The translations under genes were made by a program, and so were the position numbers. This document shows, in pieces, positions 21,556 through 32,307 of a DNA stretch of 64,000 nucleotides (the first letter of the stretch is position 1; every line of letters begins with the position of its first letter). The DNA is from Sodiomyces alkalinus F11 (Eukaryota > Ascomycota > Sordariomycetes > Glomerellales > Plectosphaerellaceae), in the NCBI RefSeq assembly GCF_003711515.1, contig NW_021167082.1, forward strand, positions 222,594 through 286,593, written 5' to 3'. Below the pieces are notes generated by a model. That model saw nothing but the letters and a program-made list of their open reading frames with translations, made no database searches and was not told the origin of the DNA.

Positions 21556-22981
21556 TTGGCAGGAGTTATGGTTGATTCTTGTCTATGATGGGGGGTTGCT
21601 ACTCGCCGTGAGACAAGTGTTAAGCACCGCTATCTTTTGCAATTTGTTAACCGTGGCTGATGAAACATTTGTTTGTCATTTCCTTTATGCCTCTTCCCTT
21701 CAATTTTAGCCTTGGCTAAACTCTAGTCATGCTTGATTTTTGTTTCGATATGATATGTCTCCCGTTTTTACGCAAGGTCTTTTTGCGCAACTACGGCTGC
21801 GGACGAATTTGCCTTTATACATTCTTTGGTGAACCCGCATGTCATGGCCACAACCTGTTGCTTGTGCGTGGTATGTGGACGGGGGAGATACCCTATGTAT
21901 AGCTTCTGTGAGTTAAGATATTTTATTAAGATGACGACTGGCATCTGTGCTGTAATTAGTCTGCGCAATACGAATAAGGAACAAGAGGTTTCCTTGACGA
22001 GAACTCGTCCAAATGATCATGGGCCCATCGGCTACTGCAGAATCACGTTCTCTGTAACATACACTTCCCTGCACCGCATAGAGCTCATACCTTTCGGTTT
22101 CCCACACGGGGCGTATTCGTTGATCAACACAATACATGTCCCTATCCTGTCCTGGCTGCATCACGATGAGGCAGAGGAATAGCAGAGGGAGCTTATGTCG
22201 TCTTATGGTGTCAGTCTCGTGCACGCAGTGAGCTAGGCAGATAGGATAAAGTGGGCTAGAAGGTGTATTTTATAAGGTAGTAAATACAACAGGGGTGCGA
22301 GGTCTTTGGAGATCACCTGGCGTCGCAACCATGAGCTGTGTGTTGTCGCACTTGGTTAGAGGTGGCGAGAGGCGTGATGCCGAACAGTTCGCTATGTTGT
22401 TTGGGGGATCCATGAACCATGAACCATGGACCGGGCGGGGTAACAGCGCTGCCACCGCGGGGGAGGACGTTGAATATCCAAGTGACTGACTCGATTGTCT
22501 TCATGTGAAAACGCGGGGTAACTGTGTTGAAAGTTGAAAGAGGACGCGTAATTATTGTTATTACTCATTATTCATCGTGTACTACAGCGCCGTCTTCTGT
22601 GGGACCCCCTGTACGTCAGTGGAGGTCACCCGCCAGCGACAGACCTGTGCACTGTAATTACTCCGCAGCGTTTCTTGAGTGGAGCGCGAACGGTTTCCCC
22701 TAAATTATCGCGAGGAGATTGAGGTCATTCAGTGTTCATTCTTCCAGTTCTTTTTTCCCTTTCTTTTTCCTTGTCCTCGAGGTCACCTTTTGTACCTAGC
22801 TTGCCCACTAAGTTAGCTCAGGCCGGCCACCCTGGTGAGGCCGCTTGGGCCTTACGAAGACCAATTTTCATAATTTTCATAATTTTCATTGACCAAACAA
22901 GTCATCACAACTCGACCCCCAGTTCTCTTCTTCTCCCCCCCCCCCCCCCCCCCCCCCCCGGCCCACCGCCGTCCGGCCGCC
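21556..22981. other. Intergenic region
   Basis: 3' flank of the DUF1996 gene and 5' flank of the GH18-like gene. No coding sequence seen. Three consecutive ATAATTTTC units lie at about 22861-22890, followed by a C25 run shortly before the GH18 start. Confidence 0.45.
22935..22959. repeat. Poly-C tract (25 C)
   Basis: Uninterrupted run of C about 22 bp upstream of the GH18-like ATG, thus probably in its 5' leader. Confidence 0.85.
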
Positions 22982-24097
22982 ATGCCTCCCGTTCCCCCCC
23001 AAGGCGGGGCAAGGGACGCGTGGCTCCCTCGGGTCATCACCTACTACCAGACGCACCACACCCGCGACGGCAGACCCATCTCGATCCTGCCCATCCTCAC
23101 CCAGCCGGGCATCAGCGTCACCCACGTCATCGTAGCGGCCCTCCACATCAACGACGACCCGGCCAAGATCACCCTCAACGACCACCACCCGTCGCACCCG
23201 CGCTTCGCCACGCTGTGGGCCGAGCTGCGCGCCCTCCAAGCCGCCGGCATTCGGGTGATGGGCATGCTCGGCGGCGCAGCCCGGGGCACCTACGCCAAGC
23301 TGGACGGCGACGCCGCGGCCTTCGAGCGCTACTGGGCTCCGCTGCGCGACGTGATGCGCCACCACGGCCTGGACGGCATCGACCTGGACGTCGAGGAGCC
23401 GATGAGCCTCGCGGGGATCCTGCGGCTGATTGACCGCATCCGGGCCGATTTCGGGCGGGGGTTCATTATCTCCATGGCGCCGGTTGCTCTCGCCATGCTG
23501 GACGCCGAGCGTAACCTCAGCGGGTTCGACTACGAGGTGCTGGAGCTGATGCGCGGGGACGAGGTCGCGTGGTATAACGCCCAGTTCTACAACGGGTGGG
23601 GGGACGTGGCGTCGCCGCTGCTCTACGAGATGATGGTCGCGAAAGGGTGGGCGGCGCGCAAGCTCGTGGTTGGGTTCCTGACGAGCCCGGAGAACGGGCG
23701 CGGGTGGGTGCCGTGCGAGGTGGCGGGGCCGGTGCTGCTGGGGTTGCGGGCAAGACATGCCGAGTTTGGCGGCGTTATGGGGTGGGAGTACTTTAATTCG
23801 GTGCCGGCGGAGGGCCGGCCTTGGGAGTGGGCGAGGTGGATGACTAGCGTGTTGCGGCCGGGACCGGGGACGGCGCAGCAGCAGCAGCAGCAGCAGCGGC
23901 GGCGGCCGAAGACGGAGGAGCTACGGTCGAGAGAAGTGCCGGAACCGGTGGTGGAAGCCGACGCCGACCCGGGCGCGGAAGGTCCAGACGGCCAAGAAGC
24001 GCCGGTGCCGAAAGGATTCGAGTATTTTTCGGAGCACGAGGAGGAGGGAAGGGAGAAGGGTGAAAATCAGGGAGGGAGCAATTCCGGCGGATGCTGA
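22982..24097 (+). CDS. GH18-family glycosidase-like protein, apparently intracellular
   Basis: Single exon, 371 residues from the first ATG after the poly-C leader; the open frame continues upstream but only with a TTG. It has the GH18 catalytic motif DGIDLDVEE at 131-139 (Glu138 would be the proton donor), the SMAP strand at 164-167, WYNAQFYN at 197-204 (the Tyr/Gln-Tyr of the substrate site) and GGVMGWEYF at 263-271 on the last barrel strand. GH18 enzymes cleave chitin or the chitobiose core of N-glycans; there is no carbohydrate-binding module to tell which. It has no signal peptide, so cytosolic endo-N-acetylglucosaminidase-like or non-classical roles are possible. The last 75 residues contain a polyglutamine run (CAG repeats at about 23876-23897) and a charged, probably disordered tail. 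Confidence 0.85.
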   Translation: MPPVPPQGGARDAWLPRVITYYQTHHTRDGRPISILPILTQPGISVTHVIVAALHINDDPAKITLNDHHPSHPRFATLWAELRALQAAGIRVMGMLGGAARGTYAKLDGDAAAFERYWAPLRDVMRHHGLDGIDLDVEEPMSLAGILRLIDRIRADFGRGFIISMAPVALAMLDAERNLSGFDYEVLELMRGDEVAWYNAQFYNGWGDVASPLLYEMMVAKGWAARKLVVGFLTSPENGRGWVPCEVAGPVLLGLRARHAEFGGVMGWEYFNSVPAEGRPWEWARWMTSVLRPGPGTAQQQQQQQRRRPKTEELRSREVPEPVVEADADPGAEGPDGQEAPVPKGFEYFSEHEEEGREKGENQGGSNSGGC

Positions 24098-26721
24098 ATG
24101 GATGCCGGCCCGACTGTGTCGACACAGTCCAATGACTCTCCCACAACCCCGAGCGAGTGAGTCTCTGATGCAGTCTGCAGATGGTCCGACTTTGTTCCTT
24201 ACAACCTTGTCTCCCTCCTTCCTTTTTTTTCCTGTTGTTTTTTTCTTCACATTCCATTTCAGCCTACGCTTGCGAACACGAGCTCGGAAATACGCAGATG
24301 ATAGGCTCGCTGCTGGGAGGAGGGAGCTGCATACCTTATCTCGGTCAGGTCCCGAGACGTCCGTTATGGCGGTCAGTGACAGGCTGTCCTTATCTCGGAC
24401 AATGTTGTGTCGTCCTGTAACGGTGTACGGTGTACGGTGTACCTGTACCCGGGTTGCAGGTTACTACTTACTGCATAACTGGGCAGCGGTTGAGCTGCAG
24501 AAGGGACCGTCCAGGTCCACCCAGCCCGCCGCTGAAAGATGCCTCATCATGAGGAAGACAGGACGAGGTATAGCGACGGTCAATAGATGGCACATAGATG
24601 ATAGCACTCTCCACCTGGGATGCGGGCATTCGGACATGCGACCATGCGGGCGTCGTCGCAAGGGGGGACAGCAACTGCATTGCAGCGAACCCTGCAGCAT
24701 GGCGCCTTACCACGTCTTATCATGATGGAGGGGCGGGCGAGCGCCCTGGACTAAGGGGCAGCTGCTGGCTGTTCCTATTACTACTAGCTAGTGGATGAGG
24801 GGACATGTCCCTGATCCCCTTTCCTTTCAACCCCTCCCTTCCCTTTCAACCCCTCCCTTCCCAGGGGCAGCAGTGGACGACAGGGCATATGGGCGCAAGT
24901 CGTCGCCCGTTTTCTAATTCCAGGGGTCGCACAGCGCATCCCATTTTGGGATTGTCGCATGTGCCGTGGGCCGGTCTATTTTCTCTTCTCTGAACCAGAA
25001 CCATCAGTTGGCATTTTCTTTAGGCTGAGGGATTTTCGATCTTCTCTTATACGTGACCTTGACCTTGCCCACCCACCACCTTTTTTTATTGCACAGGTGA
25101 CCGCTGGTAGCTAGGTCCAGCCTGTCTCTAGCTCTGTCGAATAAAACAAACGGGGTTGGCGGGGTGAGGACGAGGGGGCGAGGGGGAGGAATATGATAGG
25201 GGGATACCAGGACAGACGGGGGGTTGGGAGGAGGGGGGATTAATTAAGAGCAAAAGAAGGGGTAGAAGTGAGGAAAACAATAAAAGAAAACGAAGCGAAC
25301 GGACGGGAACGGACGGGTATACTTCTGATTACGAAGTGAAACCCAAAAAACAAACAGGTCACTGTCGTCATCCGAGTCGGTTAACAACCAACGCGACAAG
25401 CGAGCGGGAACTAAGGGGAGCCCCAGTTTTTATTACGTTGTAATTACATCGGTCCTAACTTGATGTGAATGCCTTCAGAAGGCAAGGTACATATTGAGTG
25501 TTTGTCATCAGTACGGCGAGACAGTTTAGCATTATCATGTTCTCGGTACAGTGACTTAAGCGTGAGGCGGGTAAACCCGAGACTTTTTAGTGCGAATACT
25601 CCCCCAAATACATGGCCAACGCTCGACTTATACACTTATACCACCAAGAACATGTTCCATGGCCACGCGTATAGGTACCTTAGAGAGGAATAGTCACTCC
25701 CGACGTACCTTTTCGATGTTCCCACCGTCCTGGACCTGGGCCGGCCCTTTTACCCTGTCCGATGCGATAGTGTAGTGTACAAACGGATGGGCTGGTGCCA
25801 TTAGACTCCGTTTTATTCTCCGTTTACCCTCGTTCTCGTGTGAGGAGGAAAAAAAAGGGGAAAAAAAGAAGAAGAAAAGGCAAAAGTAAAAGAGAAAATA
25901 AAATATAATGCCGCAAGCTTCTCAGGGGCTGGACTAGATTCTCTTAAACCAGCCATGACACCGAAGAGTGTTGTCTGATCTGCGATTTATTGCTCGCTTC
26001 CTCCGCTTCCTCCGCTTCCTCGTCCCCGTTTCTCATCCAACTGTCTCCTTCATTCATAGCAAGAAATAATAGGTGTAGGTTACCTCCCTACCTACCATAC
26101 AACGTACGTTGTATATTGCCTACCCTACGGCATATCCACATCTGTCAGCAGAAAAAGGTCTTGGTGTTTCTTGGCCCGACGCCGAGACTCTTGCACTCTT
26201 GGCTCTTCGTCTTCCGCCCTCACAACATACGAATGAATGCCTGTTCTGGTCACCTTTGACGGAGACGTTCCGAGGTACCAACGGGTTCAAACAGCCATAG
26301 CTTCGTGCATGCAAGAGCAAGAGGGCGCAAAGAAAAGGTATGTTGATTCATACACATACACATACCAACGCCCTTGGCTGGCCACCTTCTTGGCCCATCT
26401 TACACCTACATCTCCATCTCCATCCCATCCCATCAGGCCTTGGCCAGAACCGGAACTCTTTGGGTGGCTCATCCGAGCTAGCTCTGTCTGTCGTTTCTTC
26501 GTTTTATGGTTTATATTCTTTCCTTTCAACTCTCCCCATCCTCGACTCGACTCGACACCAAACCCAGATCTTATAGCCCTGCTTTTTTATTTGATTTCTA
26601 TTTCTTTTATTGTCCTTCTCCACCACTCACTCACACGGTCTCCCCCCTCCCCCTCAACTGTCGCCAAGCCTCGCCGTCACTTGCACACGAGCCCCACTAC
26701 CTTAGTTAGTTGTCCCACCCG
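24098..26721. other. Long intergenic region, no gene recognised
   Basis: Contains three tandem CGGTGTA units at about 24421-24441, two copies of an 18-bp CCCTTTCAACCCCTCCCTT-type unit at about 24823-24862, purine-rich runs at 25140-25270 and 25845-25900, and pyrimidine-rich sequence at 26500-26700 that probably belongs to the leader of the F-box gene. Confidence 0.45.
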
Positions 26722-28466
26722 ATGGAGGCCTCCGACTCCGCAGAATCGCAGCACCAGGAAGACACCGAGAAGCCTCCACCGGGGCATGACCATCATCACG
26801 ATCGCGACGAAAAGCATCACGACGAAAAGTCGTCGCCCATACCGAGGGCGACAGAGAAAACAGCAGACTCGACGACGGCAGTGAAAGCAGCAGTAGATGT
26901 CCCGTCGACCAAGAAATCCGCTGCAGCTACTTCCAACAACACGACGACCATCGCCCCCCTCGCCCCCCTCGCATTCCCCTACCGCCACCACCGCTCCAAC
27001 CAATATGCCTCGCTCCTCTACCTCCCCATGGAGCTTCAGTTCCTCATCTGCTCCCACCTGAGCTTCGGCGACCTCCAGACCCTCCGCCGCACCAACCGCT
27101 TCTACCGCCACCTCATCAACCTCGACTTCGTCCGCATCTGCCTCGGCTCCATCGCCACCGACAACGAGCTGCGCTTCGTCTGCCGCACCTGCATGCGCTA
27201 CGACGAGTCGCGCCGCCGCCTCGTCTGGCCCCTCAGCCAGCGCGCCCAGCCCCCTCCCGCCGACGGCAACTCGTCTGATGATGAGGACGTGAACAGTAAC
27301 GATAACGACGGACAAGAGGGCGAGCAGGAACAGGAACAGGGAGGACGGCGGAACGGCCAAGGCGGCATCACCAACCGCCCCGCTTCGTTGGGCTACTGCC
27401 CGGACCCCAGCGTCCCGCTCGCCGGCCACTGCGCCGACTGCGCCGTGCGGCTCCGCCAGCTCTCGCCCGGCGAATACGTCCTCACCGACGCCGGCGAGCG
27501 GAAAGTGCGCGTGTGTCGCTGGTGCGGCTGGCCCTGCCACGTCGACCATGCGCAGGAGGAGTACTGGCCGCGTTCGGCGTGGGAGCTGCACCCGAAATGC
27601 GCCGAGACGTACCAGTTGGTCCTCATCGGGCATTACACCGTCGTTTGTCTCCGGTCTGGCATCGCTTTCGTGACGTATATTCTCCTCTGGCGGCTTTTTG
27701 GCCAGAATACTTTGGTTGTTGTGCCGAGCATAGTACGTTGGGGGGGTGTTTTTTTTTTTCTTTTTTTCTTCTTCCTTTTTTTTTTTTTTATCTTTTACAT
27801 GTCTTGTCCTACCCTGTTAAATTCGTGTACTTGGCGGTTGACTAACGACTCTTTTTGTAGCTGGCCTTTCTTCTCATGGGTGTCATCCTATGCATTGTCT
27901 GGGTCCGAGGTCGTGAGGTCAGGACCTACCATGTTGTCGGTGGCCTCGAATTTTCCATCCTCGCTCTCGGCATTCCCCCGATGTATGTCGTTGTGCCAAA
28001 GGTCAACGATCCGGGTGTTATAGCTGCCGAAATCATGCTTGTCATTCATCTGTACGTCTTTTTCCTCTTCGTTTCCCTTTTTTCCCCCTTTTCCTTTTTT
28101 TTTTTCTTTCTTCCCCCCCCCCTCCACTGTCTACTGTCCTGCGCATCTCCCACCGTTTACACTAACAAACACAGCATCGTCCGCCTCCTCAACGTCCTCG
28201 GCAACGTCGTCCTCTTCCTCGAATACGACGTGACCAAACACCACGCCCCGGACGTCCCCTACTTCCGCCGTCTCCTCCTCAACCCGCTCATCGCCGGCCT
28301 CGTCTTCTGGACCTCGCCCCGCGCCCTCGAAAACCTGTGGATCGGCCGGGGGAAGCACCCGCGCCACAAGTCGTTCCGGAGGGGCATGACCAACTCGTTC
28401 AAGCACATCGGCAAGTCGTTTAACGATTTCTGGTCCGTCCGCGCCACTACCGATATCCAGCCTTGA
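26722..28466 (+). CDS. F-box protein with C-terminal membrane segments
   Basis: Three exons: 26722-27732, 27861-28051 and 28175-28466 (497 residues, phases 0 and 2). The start is the first ATG in frame. Residues 1-90 are charged and His/Thr-rich. An F-box follows at about 99-135 (LLYLPMELQFLICSHLSFGD, then LQTLRRTNRFYRHLI), the motif that binds Skp1 in SCF ubiquitin ligases. After it come Cys pairs CRTC (154-157), GHCADC and CRWCGWPCH, suggesting a zinc-binding module, separated by an acidic Gly/Gln stretch. The C-terminal half has about five hydrophobic helices (for example VCLRSGIAFVTYILLW, LAFLLMGVILCIVWV, FSILALGIPPMYVVV, LLLNPLIAGLVFW) and ends in a basic tail. The likely role is a membrane-anchored F-box protein; substrate unknown. 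Confidence 0.82.
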
Positions 28467-30062
28467 AGGGGCCTCGGTTGTCTGTTGCGCATGCGCACAA
28501 ACCATCGCCACCCACGACTTTCGTACGCTGTTCATGTTTGGAGTTTATTTTCTTTTTCGCATTGTTTTTGAAATTACGGAGGATTATTCAATCATTGGTC
28601 TGGCGTTTCTTACTGCTTGCATGGACGACATTATGTGTTACGGGGGTGGTATCTATTTATTGATCTGACAACATTTTATGGAGGTATCATGATATTACGG
28701 CATGCGGTTATGTATTTTTTTTTTAGCAGGATCCTCTCTCAATATTTTCCTTCGCCGTTCTACTCTATCTTGACTGGGTAGGACGGACGGCGGGCCCAAG
28801 AACCACCCCTTTTTATTATAATCAACTATGCGCTCGACTTTTTTCTGTTGGATTCCTGCCTGAAGCGACTTCACAAGTCGACTTTGGAGAATAAGAGGTC
28901 ATTTGGCTGGGTGCCATAGACAATTTGGATTGGGCTGGCTTTCCGTCTTGCTCTAGGCCAGGTTATGGGGATGGTTCATGGTTTGGTTTGGTTTCGGGAG
29001 TAAAATATAACACGGCAGAAGATAAAGCATACAATACAGCAGCTATATTAGAAGAATCCTTTACTTACTAGAGCTCACTTACTTCTAATCTACCATATCC
29101 TGGTGTAGTCGGTTAGAGGCGAGCGTCCTCAGAGAAGGCGGTGCACCGTTCAGTAGGATCTCAACGTGCTCTCAGGCTTCTTAATCTCTTACACGCAGGT
29201 AGCAGTCAATAAGGCCAACTATCTGCCCGAGGGTTTAACAGAAGGCAGCAAAACATCATTCCAGGTTTATACAAGGCACGCATACGTTAATATATAAAAA
29301 GTAGCCTGTCTATTATATCCGTCTACACTCTATTTATACCGTCTCCCGTGCCTCTGATGCGACTATCGCCGACATTAACCCCGATGCCTGGTGGCATCAG
29401 CCTCCCTATCGCCGAATCCGCCCCGAGCTCACTGGCGGAGATGTATGTATATGCGTGGTTGTACGGCATGTGTGATGTCTTAACTCCGATGGCTCTGTTA
29501 AAGGAGACCACTCGCACGGTTTTCTGAGTCTCCGAATCGAGCGACGAGGTATGTCCTCACTTGAATCACTGTGCTCGAGTCTCCAGTCTCCAGTCTCAAC
29601 TCTCAACAAACACTAAACAACGACAGAGCAACCACGACAGACGCCAGTCTCTATGAACGCGTGCGCAGTCCGATGCCATTCGTGTGGGCAGAGAAGTCTC
29701 TCACACTCTATTTATTGACATTCCCACCTCATGTTGCGTTTGACGGGCATGTTCTCAACCTTCATTTTGGAACCCCTGGCGCTCGTAACTATGGCATACA
29801 ACCTGAGCTCGGCAGAGTCAGAACTTGACATCATCACAACCCGGACTAAACGGCAAACCTACCATAGAGAATTAGGAGGAAAACATGCGAGCTTGGAATG
29901 TTCTTACATAGTCATTACATTCTTCATTACCTGCTGAAGCCTTGGTAGATCAATGTCTTCTTCCAAGAGTCCAAGACCGGCTAACACGTTACACCTTACC
30001 TCCCAACTTGCCTGGTAGCGCCCCCTACCCCCCCCAGGCCCATCGCACCTCAAACGCACAGC
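28467..30062. other. Intergenic region between convergent genes
   Basis: 3' flanks of the F-box gene and of the pyrophosphatase gene. No coding region seen; 29.0-29.4 kb is AT-rich with ATATATA runs. Confidence 0.45.
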
Positions 30063-31359
30063 TCACACCACGACATTCTCCTCAATAAGCTTCAACGTCG
30101 AGTCAAGGTAAAACCACTGCTGAAACCTCTCCAGCTTGGGCGCGGCCGGCTTCTCGTCCGACGCAGCGGGGAGGCCGAGCCGCAACGTGGCCTCGCACCG
30201 GGAGACGTAGCTCTCTCGGATGTCCGGGCGCGAGGTTTGGTTGTAGTTGATGGTATTAGTGTCCACGGCGCCCTTGACCAGGTCGAGCCAGTACGCGTGG
30301 CCCGTCTCCACCACCGAGGCCGCGTAGCTGCTGTTCTGGTACGTTTCGCCTACGATGGGGATCAAGTCGCCTCCGCGGGCGACTTTGTAGTACTGGCATT
30401 GCATGTGCGTCAGCTTCGAAGCCCTCTTAGCGGTGGCACCGTGGCAGCACAGGTGTCAGGGGTTAAGAGGGGNNNNNNNNNNNNNNNNNNNNNNNNNNNN
30501 NNNNNNNTCCGGGCGAAGGACGTACAGTGAACCAGTCGCGGTAGGCCTTGAGGAGGCCTGGACGATACAGCTCGAGATCTTCAAAGTCTTTTTTTCGACG
30601 GGAAAACGTCAGCGAACATGCCACGTTGAAAGACGAGAAAGTCCAAAGCCCCACGTACCATCAACAAGAGGAGCAATGGGATCATTCACGTCAATCCCCA
30701 ACACCTTCCAATCCGTCTCCCCCCCATCATTAGGAGCCAGAGCGCCCAAAATCTTGACCTGCTTCACCTGGCCAATATACCCGACATCCTGTCCAACATC
30801 AAAGAGGTCGATGGGGTCGTTGTCGCCGGGGGCGTTCGTGAAATCGTGATTGAAATTCGGCGACTCCCACGTCTGCGGGATGGAGCCGTAGAGGAAAGGG
30901 TACGACTTGAGGGGGAAGACGCTCTCGACGAAGCGCGGGAGGCTGTTGCGATCGTCGTGGAAGATGGGGTTCAGGGGCTCCTGGCGGCGGATCTCGATCT
31001 TGCCGTCTTCCCAGCGCGGGATCTCGACTACGAAGTTGACGATGCGCTTGTTGGCCGCGTCCGGGTATAGTGGTACGTCGTGCCAGAAGGAGATGGGGTG
31101 GCCGTCTTTCTCGAGCCAGACGCGCCATTCCTGGAGAAAGGAGAACAAGCACGGGAAAAAGATCATGTGGTTAGCAAGGCGGACTCGGCGGAGTACGTAT
31201 GGATATGGGAAGAGAAAGAGAACTTACCAGGGTGTTACGGCTGCCGATGTTCCTCAGGCTGAGGGAGCTGTAGTCGAAGCTCGAGTCGAGGCGGGTCTGG
31301 AGGGCCGCAGCGGCGACTAGGTTGGGGAGAACGGCCCGGAGGAGGGTTTTGGACAGCAT
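30063..31359 (-). CDS. Family I inorganic pyrophosphatase, divergent, with N-terminal leader
   Basis: Four exons on the minus strand: 31359-31228, 31130-30659, 30587-30526 and 30392-30063 (331 residues, phases 0, 1 and 0). Soluble pyrophosphatase hydrolyses diphosphate to phosphate using Mg2+. The family signature is intact: DNDPIDLFD at 147-155, with three metal-binding Asp. Also seen are WHDVPLYPD (60-68), IPRWEDGKIEI (81-91) and LYRPGLLKAYRDWF, the family's C-terminal helix. Residues 1-22 (MLSKTLLRAVLPNLVAAAAL) look like a signal peptide or mitochondrial leader, unlike the cytosolic housekeeping enzyme, which is also more conserved. The third intron contains a 35-base N gap, so its exact length is unknown, but both splice sites are visible. 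Location (secreted or mitochondrial) is undecided. Confidence 0.88.
30473..30507. other. Assembly gap of 35 N
   Basis: Unresolved bases inside the third intron of the pyrophosphatase gene. Confidence 0.99.
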
Positions 31360-32307
31360 GATGGGAGGAGAATAGACGATACCGACTCAGGTAGAGGCAA
31401 AAGGGGCAGGGAGAAAGAGAGACGGGTTCGGAAGGTCTTTCTCTAAGATGGAAGCTGCAGGCGTCAAAGAGGACGTAGAGAGGAGGGCAAGACGTTCAGA
31501 TACGACTCAGTATAGAGACAGCCAGCTCGAACCTCTTATGGAAGCTCGCATCAGCCCAGGACGACATATTTGGGCTCATGTGGACCCCACGCCATCCGTC
31601 TGTATGTCGGTCTAGCTATACCACCTATTACCCCTGTAGCGTACAATACCACGTTCGTTTCAATGTTCACTAAGCTATAGCTAAATTTCTGGAAAGCTTC
31701 GACACCGTTTACCGCTGATGAATCGAAGCCCTCCTCGAACACCACGTGTGTAACTTGACCATATCTTAGAGAAAGTCGTCAGCAAAGCATAAGAACCCCC
31801 CCCCCCCCCCGGGCGGGGCGTTGGTGGCGCTTCTAAGCTCGGCGCCGGCCCGGCTCACGGACGCCGTCCAATGGCCGGGGCTTTCCTCCGCACGTGGGGG
31901 ACCGGATGGTCCGCAGACGTTCCTCTCGTCATTTCGATCCACACAATCCAACAAGACGTCCCACGTTCCTTTGGACGCGTTGGGTCGTATTCGGGAAGAA
32001 AAAATATGAAATCCACCAATAAACACAACTTTCTTTTCCCCGAGGGGTATTCAGTAAAGAGCACAGGTTGTGTCGTGTGCTCAATGGGGTTCGAGGGGAC
32101 GCCGATATCCGTGGAAGTTGAGGAATGAAGAAGACGACGACAGACGGGAGCTCGACCCCTGTGTCCTACTCTCGGTCCTGGCACCGATGAGTATTGTGAA
32201 CATTGTTCATTGCTTCAACCTGGTTCCAAAGTCGCCGTCCATCCTAAGCCGAGGCCCATACCCAACAATAATTATACAAAATCCCCCTTTATACACAATG
32301 CATTGGC
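31360..32307. other. Intergenic region with a C/G homopolymer
   Basis: 5' flank of the pyrophosphatase gene and 3' flank of the BRCT gene. A C14 run followed by GGGCGGGG lies at about 31797-31818. No coding sequence recognised. Confidence 0.45.

Noticed and set aside
22886..23758. 290-codon open frame antisense to the GH18-like gene
   Set aside because: Shadow of a GC-rich gene; it runs through the poly-C tract as a Gly run.
26677..27633. 318-codon open frame antisense to the F-box gene
   Set aside because: It is a mirror of exon 1 of the F-box gene, with biased composition and no motif.
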